Shown here one piece after another: positions 14,861 through 21,473 of a stretch of 23,179 nucleotides of DNA (its first letter is position 1; every line of letters starts with the position of its first letter). The notes beneath the pieces are model-generated. The model worked only from the letters and a program-made list of their open reading frames with translations. It was not told where the DNA came from and did not search any database. The position numbers were made by a program, and so were the translations under genes. Location: IMG/VR virus record IMGVR_UViG_3300017726_000091, positions 1-23,179 of that record; one strand, 5' to 3'. Origin of the DNA: a virus.

Positions 14861-14885
14861 AATAAAAAAAGGAGCCGAAGCTCCT
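14861..14885 (-). terminator. Rho-independent terminator, mainly for the minus strand
   Basis: AGGAGC (14870-14875) and GCTCCT (14880-14885) flank CGAA, which reads as the very stable TTCG loop on the minus strand, followed there by seven T. It closes the minus-strand gene and may also stop the 125-aa gene from the other side, though its plus-strand T-run is interrupted. Confidence 0.85.
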
Positions 14886-14894
14886 GTTGTTTTG

Positions 14895-15107
14895 TTAAAA
14901 TAAACCTTTTTTTAGATAATTGTTAATTGACCATTCAATTCCGTAACCTTTTTCAATCATTTCAATAACGTCGTTAAAGGTTGTGTATTTTTTGATATTA
15001 TCAAATGAATAATTTTTATAAGGCTGAATCTTTTTGTCAGCAAATGCACCCTCATTAGTTGTGATGCTTTTTATTTTTTTAAATACTTTTTTTTCTAGTT
15101 GTGTCAT
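14895..15107 (-). CDS. Minus-strand small hypothetical protein of a moron-like unit, 70 aa
   Basis: This is the only gene on the minus strand. The 70-aa product is basic at the start (TQLEKKVFKKIKSITTNEGAF), with aromatic residues and a charged middle (YKNYSFDNIKKYTTFNDVIEMIEKGYGIEW), and has no membrane segment. I do not recognise the family. The gene has its own host-type promoter, an A-rich leader like that of the gene at 3013, and its own terminator, all inside the gap between the protease operon and the scaffold. This is the standard arrangement of a moron. The helical second half would suit a small protein-binding inhibitor, but no motif supports a role. The shared operator with the gene at 3013 suggests joint control. 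Confidence 0.75.
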   Translation of the reverse strand: MTQLEKKVFKKIKSITTNEGAFADKKIQPYKNYSFDNIKKYTTFNDVIEMIEKGYGIEWSINNYLKKGLF

Positions 15108-15129
15108 TTTATTTTGTTTTTGTTATTGT

Positions 15130-15169
15130 TTTACTCTGTAAATATACAACCTTTTTTGATATAAACAAA
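15130..15169 (-). promoter_or_regulatory. Host-type promoter with palindromic operator, minus strand
   Basis: Read on the minus strand, TTTG (15169-15166), a 19-nt spacer and TATATTTAC (15146-15138) match the Bacteroidota consensus. The TTTAC-N3-GTAAA palindrome spans 15142-15130. Sequence and leader match the promoter at 2948 closely. Confidence 0.75.
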
Positions 15170-15189
15170 TAATTAACAATTTATTTTAA

Positions 15190-15229
15190 ATATGCAACAA
15201 AAAACTTGCTATCTAGTTGTTATATAAAA
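15190..15229 (+). promoter_or_regulatory. Phage-type promoter element, copy 4 by position (head operon)
   Basis: AACAAAA at 15196-15202 and AGTTGT at 15215-15220 keep the shared spacing, but one base is inserted before the ATATA block. The scaffold ATG follows at 15240. It stands back to back with the minus-strand promoter. Confidence 0.45.
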
Positions 15230-15239
15230 CCCTTATTAT

Positions 15240-15815
15240 ATGAAAGCACTAGAAATGTTAAATAAAGTTAAGGAGCTTGTTGGTGTTGAGCTGGAAACAG
15301 AAAAAGTAACACTAGCTCAGGCTACTTTAAAAAACGGTACTGTGCTAGAGAGTGAGAGCTTTGAAAAAGGCTCAGAAGTCTTTATAGTTACAGAAGATGA
15401 GAGAGTAGCTTTACCAGTTGGTAGCTATGAGCTTGAAGATGGTGAAATGATACTTGTAAAAGAAGAAGGTATTATTGATGCTATTGGAAAAGCAGAAGAA
15501 GAAGAAGTCCAAGAAAAAGAGGAAGAACTATCTGAAGAAGTTGAAGTACAAGCGGAAGAAGAAAAAGAAGAAATGCAGTACGCTACTAAAACCGAGCTTG
15601 AGGAAGTTAAGAAACTTGTCGAGGAAGTAAAGGATATGGTTAAGGCTATGGACCAAAAACCTAAAGAAGAGATGTCAGCGGTTGTTGAACCTCCTCAAAA
15701 GATAACTCATAGTCCAGAGATAAAAGAAAGTAAAGTCAATGTACAGACTCCACAAAGGCAGCCTGAGACTACATACGACAGAGTTTTACAGAAAATAGCA
15801 AATATTAATAAATAA
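15240..15815 (+). CDS. Probable capsid scaffolding protein
   Basis: The 191-aa protein has three parts. The N-terminal 80 residues include VTLAQATLKNGTVLESESFEKG and a VALPVGSYELEDGEMILV strand repeat, a small beta domain I recognise from pre-capsid genes of Bacteroidota phages. Residues 85-140 are a very acidic, Glu-rich stretch and coiled coil. The end (TTYDRVLQKIANINK) is a short basic helix, as in scaffolds where the C-terminus contacts the capsid subunit. Scaffolds guide procapsid assembly and leave or are cut, and a prohead protease gene lies shortly upstream. The gene is 4 nt before the capsid gene. Fusion-like combinations with a head fibre domain are also possible. Confidence 0.68.
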   Translation: MKALEMLNKVKELVGVELETEKVTLAQATLKNGTVLESESFEKGSEVFIVTEDERVALPVGSYELEDGEMILVKEEGIIDAIGKAEEEEVQEKEEELSEEVEVQAEEEKEEMQYATKTELEEVKKLVEEVKDMVKAMDQKPKEEMSAVVEPPQKITHSPEIKESKVNVQTPQRQPETTYDRVLQKIANINK

Positions 15816-15819
15816 TAAT

Positions 15820-16767
15820 ATGAAAAGAAGAGTAGACTTAAGTACAACTACCTCTATAACAACTACTTACGAGGGAGAGTACAAAGGGCAAATAATTAGC
15901 GCAGCTTTGCTTTCAGGGAAAACACTAGCTGAGGAAAATTTAACTATTAAGCCGAATATCAATTTCAAAGAAGTTATCCAAAAAATAGCCTCAGACGATA
16001 TTGTAAAAGACGCATCATGTGACTTCAATCCGCAATCAACTTTAACTTTAACAGAGAGAGTTTTACAAGTGGAAGAGTTCCAAGTTAACTTACAACTTTG
16101 TAAAAAAGATTTCGTAAGTTCTTATTTAGGTGCTGATATGTTACCTAGTGCTATGGGCAGACAACTACCTAATAGCTTTGGTGATTTCTTAATGGCTCAT
16201 GTAGCAGACAAAGTTTCACAAAGAATCGAAACTACTATTTGGAATGGAACTAACGCAACAAGCGGACAGTTTGACGGATTTAAAACTACATTACTAGCAG
16301 ACGGTGATGTAAACGACGTAGCTGGTACAACTTCTACTACTGCAAACGTAATAGACGAGATTCAAAAGATTTTCGCAGCTATTCCTAGTGCGGTATTTGG
16401 AGAGGAAGATTTACTAATCTACCTACCTAGCAATATGTACAGAAACTACCTTTCTGCCCTTGGTGGATTTGGAAGTAATGGACTTGGAGCGGCTGGTACT
16501 GACAACAAAGGACCACAATGGTACGGTGGAGGACCTTTAAGTTTCTCAGGAGTTAAGATAGCTCATGCACCGGGATTAGCGAATGATACAGCTGTAGCAG
16601 CTCAAAAATCAAACTTATTCTTTGGCTGTTCGTTACTAAGCGACACTTCAGAGGCGAAGTTGATAGATATGACTGACATTGACGGAAGTAACAACGTAAG
16701 AGTAGTTCTTAGATATGCGGCTGGTATTCAGCACGGTATCGGAGGAGACGTAGTTTTATATTCATAA
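15820..16767 (+). CDS. Major capsid protein
   Basis: The 315-aa protein follows the scaffold. It has an HK97-like layout: an N-terminal arm, a long helix with NSFGDFLMAHVADKVSQRIETTIWNG (the spine helix and start of the P-domain), then IFAAIPSAVFGEEDLLIYLPSNMYRNYLSAL in the A-domain. It ends with KLIDMTDIDGSNNVRVVLRYAAGIQHGI, which fits the final capsid strands. This type is conserved in flavobacterial siphoviruses. Cys at the N-terminal third (CDFNPQ and LCKKDF) is unusual for capsid proteins, but only two are close together. It is probably highly expressed; the leader is AATAATAAT before ATG. The identity comes from order, length and fold pattern. Confidence 0.85.
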   Translation: MKRRVDLSTTTSITTTYEGEYKGQIISAALLSGKTLAEENLTIKPNINFKEVIQKIASDDIVKDASCDFNPQSTLTLTERVLQVEEFQVNLQLCKKDFVSSYLGADMLPSAMGRQLPNSFGDFLMAHVADKVSQRIETTIWNGTNATSGQFDGFKTTLLADGDVNDVAGTTSTTANVIDEIQKIFAAIPSAVFGEEDLLIYLPSNMYRNYLSALGGFGSNGLGAAGTDNKGPQWYGGGPLSFSGVKIAHAPGLANDTAVAAQKSNLFFGCSLLSDTSEAKLIDMTDIDGSNNVRVVLRYAAGIQHGIGGDVVLYS

Positions 16768-16786
16768 TATTAATAGATAAAAAGAT

Positions 16787-17197
16787 ATGGGAACAACAGT
16801 AACATTTAGTAACGACGTTGAGAGAATCAAAGACGTTACAGAAGCGATTAGCGTAGGTGGTACTCTAGGCATGGCTGACTCAGGAAAGATATTTCTTGTC
16901 TCAGGTACAGGCGGAACAGTAACACTTCCAGCACCAACCGCAGGTTTTAACATAAGATTTGTAACAAGCGGTGGACTAACATCGGCGAATACAGTAATAG
17001 CAGGAGGAACAGCCGACGTAATGGAAGGCTCTATAATCGTAGCAGGAGCTGTAGTAGACGTAGACGCTGCGGACCAACTTAATTTTGTACACACTGCGGA
17101 CAACGTAGGAGACTTTGTCGACATTTGGAGCGACGGAACTTCTTACTTTGTTTTTGGTAATGCACTAAATAGCGGAGGTATAACAGCTACTGGTTAA
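16787..17197 (+). CDS. Probable capsid decoration protein
   Basis: The 136-aa protein is rich in Gly, Thr, Val and Ala. Its beta-strand pattern ends in DIWSDGTSYFVFGNALNSGGI, and the centre reads KIFLVSGTGGTVTLPAPTAGFNIRFV. This is a common design in phage head proteins that follow the capsid gene and form trimers on the surface. It starts 19 nt after the capsid gene with the AGATATG context. The same design (a flat beta layer with TLPAP...G) also occurs in tail fibre tips, so the decoration role is an inference from position. Confidence 0.6.
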   Translation: MGTTVTFSNDVERIKDVTEAISVGGTLGMADSGKIFLVSGTGGTVTLPAPTAGFNIRFVTSGGLTSANTVIAGGTADVMEGSIIVAGAVVDVDAADQLNFVHTADNVGDFVDIWSDGTSYFVFGNALNSGGITATG

Positions 17198-17206
17198 TTA
17201 ATAACT

Positions 17207-17225
17207 GGTGGCTGAGACTGCCGCC
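17207..17225 (+). other. Intergenic RNA hairpin without T-tract
   Basis: GGTGGC (17207-17212) can pair with GCCGCC (17220-17225) around TGAGACT, with one G-T pair. No T-run follows, so it is not a standard terminator. It could stabilise the capsid transcript or reduce read-through into the tube gene. Confidence 0.4.
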
Positions 17226-17242
17226 TAATAAATTTAAAATCA

Positions 17243-17791
17243 ATGGCTTGTTTACTTACAGCGGGAAGAAAGGTACCATGTAAAGATGTTGTCGGTGGGA
17301 TTAAAGATATATTCTTTTTTAATTATAGCACTATAACAACGACTTTTGATAGTACAGATACAGACGTTATAGACAGTTTAGGAGACGTAACTTGTTTTAA
17401 CTACGAATTAAAAGGGAATAGCTCTTTTGAACAAACAATAACAGCCTCAAGAGAAAACGGAACAGCTTTCTTTGAGCAGACGTTAAATTTAACTTTAACA
17501 AAATTGACAGTTCAAGACCATAAAGAGCTTAAACTTTTGGTATATAATAGACCTCATGTAGTTATAGTAGATTATAACTCTAATGCGTTTATGATGGGCT
17601 TAGAACATGGAGCAGACGTTTCAGGAGGAACGATTGTAACTGGAGCAGCTATGGGAGACTTAAGCGGTTATACGCTTACTCTTACAGCTCAAGAGTTGAA
17701 ACCAGCTAACTTCTTAGAGGGTGCGACTTCAGCTAATCCATTTGCAGGAATGACAGGAACGGTAACTGTAACGGAAGGAACTAACTCGTAA
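17243..17791 (+). CDS. Probable major tail tube protein
   Basis: The 182-aa protein starts MACLLTAGRKVPCKDVVGGIK. It continues with strands typical of tube proteins: NGTAFFEQTLNLTLTKLTVQDHKELKLL, a loop, and VIVDYNSNAFMMGLEHGADVSGGTIVTGAAMGDLSGYTLTL. This arrangement is conserved in flavobacterial siphoviruses, where I recall it as the tail tube. It forms a beta-barrel ring around the tape measure. The gene lies downstream of the capsid and far from the other tail genes at 3.7-12.9 kb, which is unusual. A terminator at 17814 closes the unit. Confidence 0.65.
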   Translation: MACLLTAGRKVPCKDVVGGIKDIFFFNYSTITTTFDSTDTDVIDSLGDVTCFNYELKGNSSFEQTITASRENGTAFFEQTLNLTLTKLTVQDHKELKLLVYNRPHVVIVDYNSNAFMMGLEHGADVSGGTIVTGAAMGDLSGYTLTLTAQELKPANFLEGATSANPFAGMTGTVTVTEGTNS

Positions 17792-17813
17792 GGGTTATTC
17801 ATTTGGTAAGATT

Positions 17814-17844
17814 AAAGGGTAACTTAACGGTTGCCCTTTTTTTT
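17814..17844 (+). terminator. Rho-independent terminator
   Basis: AAAGGGTAAC (17814-17823) pairs with GTTGCCC and following T (17830-17839) around TTAACG, and a run of eight T ends at 17844. It separates the head operon from the portal operon, and promoter copy 5 begins within its end. Confidence 0.9.
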
Positions 17845-17880
17845 ATAACAAAATTTAGCTTTTTTGGTTGTATATATATG
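17841..17880 (+). promoter_or_regulatory. Phage-type promoter element, copy 5 by position (portal operon)
   Basis: AACAAAA at 17847-17853 and GGTTGTATA at 17866-17874 match the shared pattern. It follows directly on a terminator, and its last three bases are the ATG of the next gene. Confidence 0.55.
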
Positions 17881-18222
17881 ATTATATTACAAGAGAGCGG
17901 CTCTTCACAAAATATAGACTTTATTCCTAGGAGTTTTACAAGCGGTAGGAGTTATTCTGTTTCAATAGTAGACGAAACATCTAACAAAGTAATACATACA
18001 GCTACTACTACTGGCATTACTAGCAACTTATATTTTAATAGGTATAGTGCAACCTTTGCAACAAAGCAAGACATATTCTATAACCTAACAATAAAAGACG
18101 GTACTACGGTAATATTTAAGGATAAGATATTTTGTACAAACCAAACAGACCTACCAAATTACAGCGTTAACAATGGGGTCTATACCGCTAATAGTGACGA
18201 TAACGAATTTATAACAGTATAA
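17878..18222 (+). CDS. Conserved small phage protein, 114 aa
   Basis: The start is ATG 17878, giving MIILQESGSSQNIDFIPRSF. The frame runs upstream to an ATG at 17803, but that segment is the terminator and promoter, so the shorter form is chosen. The protein is beta-rich, with strands YSVSIVDETSNKVIHTA, LYFNRYSATF and FYNLTIKDG, suggesting a single beta-sandwich. Its MIILQES...FIPR start recurs in proteins of other Bacteroidota phages. It lies before the portal, which it overlaps by 1 nt, so it may be a head-vertex or tail-fibre accessory protein. No catalytic motif is visible. Confidence 0.65.
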   Translation: MIILQESGSSQNIDFIPRSFTSGRSYSVSIVDETSNKVIHTATTTGITSNLYFNRYSATFATKQDIFYNLTIKDGTTVIFKDKIFCTNQTDLPNYSVNNGVYTANSDDNEFITV

Positions 18223-19985
18223 TGGATAATTTACATATAGTAAACTTGTCGTCTTATAATAGACCACAAATAAAAGAAGATAAGAAACTTGACTACGTCA
18301 AATACGGTGACGATAACGATTACTACTCTTATCTTATAGACTTATTTACTAACTCGACTACAAACCATTCTATCATATCCTCAGTTGCGTCTATGGTATA
18401 TGGTAAAGGGGTAGATGCGTTAGACAGCTCTACAAAGACAGATGAGTACGCAGCCTTAAAATCTATATTTAACAATGACTGTTTAAGAAAGATATGTTTG
18501 GACCTAAAACTTTTAGGAGAGGCTAGTTTTCAAGTAATATACCAAAACGGAAAAGTATTAAAAGCCGAACACTTCCCAAGACAAACTCTCAGAGCTGAGA
18601 AAATGGACGATGAGGGTAAGATAAAAGGCTATTACTATTCAGCTGACTGGTCCAAAGTAAAACAGGGAGACGACCTTAAAAGAATCGCAGCTTTTGGATA
18701 TGGTAATAAAGTAGAACCTGAGATAAAAGTAATTAAGAAGTATATATCAGGCTATGATTACTACTGTCCCCCTGATTACCAAGGTGGAACAGCATACGCA
18801 GAAATGGAAAGCGAAATAAGTGACTACCTTATAAACGATATTCAAGCAGGTTTCTCAGGAACTAAAGTAATAAACTTTAATAATGGGGTGCCTGATAGAG
18901 AAAAACAGCTACAGGTTAAGCAGGATATAATGAACAAACTAAGCGGTAGTCTTGGAGAGAAAATTATAGTTGCTTTTAACAACAATGCAGAAAGTAAAAC
19001 AACTGTAGATGACCTACCTTTAAACGATGCACCAGCACACTATGAGTATTTAGCTAGAGAGTGTGCAAATAAATTAATAGTAGCTCATAAAGTTACAAGT
19101 CCTTTACTCTTGGGTATAAGAACAGAGAACCAAGGTCTAGGCTCAAATGCAGACGAAATAAGAACCGCTAGTCTACTTTTCCATAATACTACTATAAGAC
19201 CCCTACAAGAGCTTATAACGGACTGTATGGACCAAATACTAGCTGTAAACGATATAAGCCTTAAGCTGTACTTTAAAACGCTACAGCCTTTAGAATTTAT
19301 AGAAACAGAAAACGCAGTAACTAAAGAAGCTAAAGAGGAAGAGACAGGAGTAAAACTTTCAGACGATAAACTAAACAGTATAGCAGACGCTCTTATAGAT
19401 TTAGGAGAGGATGAGGACCTAGAAAACTGGGACTTAGTAGACGAGAAAAAAGTAGACTATGACGAGGAGGAAAGGCTAGATAAAATGATAGGGTTAGCAA
19501 ATACAGGAAGTGCTAGACCAAATGCTAGTAGTGAACAAGACGGTGAGGTAGAAAAACAGGACGAGGTTTTAAAATTTAAAGTTAGATACGCATACGCACC
19601 AGCAAGAGCAGACAATGAATCGAGAGAGTTTTGTAGTAAAATGGTAGCAGCAAAAAAGGTTTATCGTAAAGAAGATATTATCTCTATGGATAATAAAGTA
19701 GTAAATGCTGGTTGGGGTCCTAACGGTGCAAATACCTATTCTGTTTGGTTTTTCAAAGGAGGTGGGTCATGTAGGCATTTTTGGATTCGTAAGACGTTTA
19801 TGGCTAAAGATGTAAACCCTGATGTAAAAAACCCAAATGCAGAGATAACAGTAAATAAAGCAAAAAGCGAAGGTTTCACACCAGCAACCAATGACGCTAA
19901 AGTAGCTAAAAGAACAAGAGACCAAGTCAATAGAGGTTTTCTACAACCTAAGAACTTTAAAACACCAAAAAGTAAAGGAGTATAA
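18222..19985 (+). CDS. Portal protein with C-terminal MuF-like domain
   Basis: The 587-aa protein forms the dodecameric gate through which DNA enters. Residues about 1-365 have the portal layout, with YVKYGDDNDYYSYLIDLF near the start, the LLGEASFQVIY strand, and the crown-to-stem helices around KLIVAHKVTSPLLLGI. After an acidic linker (370-450) a separate domain follows at about 451-525. It reads KFKVRYAYAPARADNESREFCSKM, with VYRKEDI, and ends GGGSCRHFWIRKTF. The pattern, including the C471 and C-R-H ending, resembles MuF/SPP1 gp7-type minor head proteins. This suggests a portal-MuF-like fusion, since no separate MuF gene is seen here. The last 40 residues are basic and may bind DNA. Confidence 0.85.
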   Translation: MDNLHIVNLSSYNRPQIKEDKKLDYVKYGDDNDYYSYLIDLFTNSTTNHSIISSVASMVYGKGVDALDSSTKTDEYAALKSIFNNDCLRKICLDLKLLGEASFQVIYQNGKVLKAEHFPRQTLRAEKMDDEGKIKGYYYSADWSKVKQGDDLKRIAAFGYGNKVEPEIKVIKKYISGYDYYCPPDYQGGTAYAEMESEISDYLINDIQAGFSGTKVINFNNGVPDREKQLQVKQDIMNKLSGSLGEKIIVAFNNNAESKTTVDDLPLNDAPAHYEYLARECANKLIVAHKVTSPLLLGIRTENQGLGSNADEIRTASLLFHNTTIRPLQELITDCMDQILAVNDISLKLYFKTLQPLEFIETENAVTKEAKEEETGVKLSDDKLNSIADALIDLGEDEDLENWDLVDEKKVDYDEEERLDKMIGLANTGSARPNASSEQDGEVEKQDEVLKFKVRYAYAPARADNESREFCSKMVAAKKVYRKEDIISMDNKVVNAGWGPNGANTYSVWFFKGGGSCRHFWIRKTFMAKDVNPDVKNPNAEITVNKAKSEGFTPATNDAKVAKRTRDQVNRGFLQPKNFKTPKSKGV

Positions 19986-19987
19986 AT

Positions 19988-20503
19988 ATGGCAGATTTCG
20001 CACTTTTCGTAACAAGAGCTGACGTTGTAAAGTTTACTTCGGCAAATGGTAATATAGATACTGATAGTTTTATACAGTATTTAAAGGAGGCTCAGGATAT
20101 ACATATACAAAACTATTTAGGGTCTAAGTTGTATGAAAAACTACAAACAGATGTAAAAGCAAATCCTACTAGTCTTACAGGGAACTACTTGACTTTAGTA
20201 AATACGCATATAAAACCATGTTTAGTACATTGGGCAATGGTAAGAGCTTTGCCATTTTTAACCTATACGGTATCTAACAAGGGAGTATTTAAAGGAACAA
20301 GCGAAAACGCTGAGAGTATAACAAAAGAAGAGCTAGACTACCTAGTAGAAAAAGAGAGAGAGACTGCTCAGTATTATACAGATAGACTTATAGACTTTTT
20401 AGTCTTTAATTCCCCTAGTATGTTTCCTGAGTATTACACTAATAATAACGATGACAGACATCCTTTAAAGGGTGGGACCGATTTTGAGGGTTGGGTACTA
20501 TGA
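19988..20503 (+). CDS. Head-tail connector (adaptor) protein
   Basis: The 171-aa protein has a mostly helical fold with EAQDIHIQNYLGSKLYEKL, then KPCLVHWAMVRALPFLTYTVSNKGVFKG and ERETAQYYTDRLIDFLV. The helix order and the position 2 nt after the portal stop fit the gp6/gp15-type adaptor ring that binds under the portal. The FGGTDFEGWVL-like ending (KGGTDFEGWVL) may dock on the next ring. The ATG follows TATAAAT with no Shine-Dalgarno sequence. The stop is read through by an overlapping small frame at 20500. Confidence 0.72.
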   Translation: MADFALFVTRADVVKFTSANGNIDTDSFIQYLKEAQDIHIQNYLGSKLYEKLQTDVKANPTSLTGNYLTLVNTHIKPCLVHWAMVRALPFLTYTVSNKGVFKGTSENAESITKEELDYLVEKERETAQYYTDRLIDFLVFNSPSMFPEYYTNNNDDRHPLKGGTDFEGWVL

Positions 20504-20619
20504 GAAAATACAAACCTAAAAAAGAAAATGTTACCAAGCTAAAGAAGTATTTGGCTTATATAACAAAAAACGATAAAAAAGATTGTAATAATATAGTTAA
20601 TTATGGCAAATACAGTTGA
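20500..20619 (+). CDS. Possible 39-aa Lys-rich protein
   Basis: An ATG overlapping the connector stop (ATGA) opens a 39-aa frame with 13 Lys, such as KYKPKKENVTKLKKYLAYITK. It overlaps the next gene start by 17 nt and contains promoter copy 6. The overlap style matches its neighbours, but a Lys-rich frame can arise by chance in AT-rich DNA, so it is only a candidate. Confidence 0.4.
   Translation: MRKYKPKKENVTKLKKYLAYITKNDKKDCNNIVNYGKYS
20556..20595 (+). promoter_or_regulatory. Phage-type promoter element, copy 6 by position (fibre and lysis genes)
   Basis: AACAAAA at 20562-20568 and GATTGTAATA at 20581-20590 keep the shared spacing, with one A in place of the usual T after TTGTA. The ATG of the 66-aa gene is 8 nt further on. 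Confidence 0.5.
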
Positions 20620-20803
20620 TTGGGGTAAGGTTTATTGTAACATGGTTACAAATAACAGTTGGGGAGTAGATATAGCATACACTACCCAAGCGATAAACGA
20701 TTTATCAACTCCTACTTGTTGGACAACATTCACAATAAGTGCGGATACTACAGACTTTAAAGCTGACAACATTGATTTAACTGCGGATGTTACATTTATA
20801 TAA
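20603..20803 (+). CDS. Small conserved phage protein, 66 aa
   Basis: The 66-aa protein begins MANTVDWGKVYCNMVTNNSWG, a form I recall from small proteins of Bacteroidota phages, followed by INDLSTPTCW. Its C-terminal residues 46-62 (SADTTDFKADNIDLTAD) resemble residues 728-744 of the tail hub protein, so both may contain the same short beta element or bind the same partner. It precedes the fibre genes and is probably a structural or assembly component of the tail tip. There is no membrane segment or signal. Confidence 0.6.
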   Translation: MANTVDWGKVYCNMVTNNSWGVDIAYTTQAINDLSTPTCWTTFTISADTTDFKADNIDLTADVTFI

Positions 20804-20824
20804 AAAAATAAAAATTAAATAGTT

Positions 20825-21463
20825 ATGGCTAAACAACTTGTAAATATAGGAACAGACCCAAACGATAATACTGGTGATACCCTTAGAGCAGCATACGACA
20901 AATTAAACGACAACGATACAGAAATATACTCTCTATTAGGTAATGGCACTACCTTATCTATAACAGGAGACGTAAGCGTATCTTCAGGAGCAGTAACAAT
21001 AGCAAACGATGCTGTAGAACAAGCTATGATAGCAGACGATGCGGTAGGAGCTGACCAACTGGCTAGTAGTGCGGTAGTTACCGCAAGTATTGTAGATGAC
21101 AATGTTACTCACGATAAGTTAGAACCAAGATATACAGGCACAACAACAATAACAGCAACTTCAGGTAATACTAATGTTGATTGGTCAACATCAACTGTTT
21201 TTAAATTACAGTCAGCTTGTACAGGTGCTAAGTCATTTACTTTTTCAGCTTTTAAAGTAGGTCAAGTAATAACTTTCCATAATTTAACAGGTGGTTATAC
21301 AATAACACTTATAGCAACAAATGGAACTTTTAACAAGTTAGGCGAAAAAGACTATGATGGCTCTAAAACTAACGCTTTAATGGTAGAATGTATTGACGAT
21401 TCAGCAAACCCAATTTTTAATTACTCAGTATTAACCTATGTAAGTGATTCAACACCAAGCTAA
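20825..21463 (+). CDS. Tail fibre protein with conserved phage N-terminus
   Basis: Residues 1-39 (NIGTDPNDNTGDTLRAAYDKLNDNDTEIYSLLG) match the well-known N-terminal fibre module NIGT.PND.TGD.LR.A..K.N.N..EIY of marine and other tailed phages. Residues 55-100 are repeats of the type I-A-D-D-A-V (ANDAVEQAMIADDAVGADQLASSAVV), a trimeric shaft pattern. The C-terminal 100 residues form a beta domain (FKVGQVITFHNLTGGYTITLIA) that may be a knob. The gene begins a fibre cassette and is likely an appendage or fibre connector rather than the receptor-binding tip. Confidence 0.75.
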   Translation: MAKQLVNIGTDPNDNTGDTLRAAYDKLNDNDTEIYSLLGNGTTLSITGDVSVSSGAVTIANDAVEQAMIADDAVGADQLASSAVVTASIVDDNVTHDKLEPRYTGTTTITATSGNTNVDWSTSTVFKLQSACTGAKSFTFSAFKVGQVITFHNLTGGYTITLIATNGTFNKLGEKDYDGSKTNALMVECIDDSANPIFNYSVLTYVSDSTPS

Positions 21464-21473
21464 AAAATAAGAT

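Noticed and set aside
17803-17877. N-terminal extension of the 114-aa protein to an upstream ATG
   Set aside because: The segment is a rho-independent terminator followed by the promoter element, so it is not expected to be coding.
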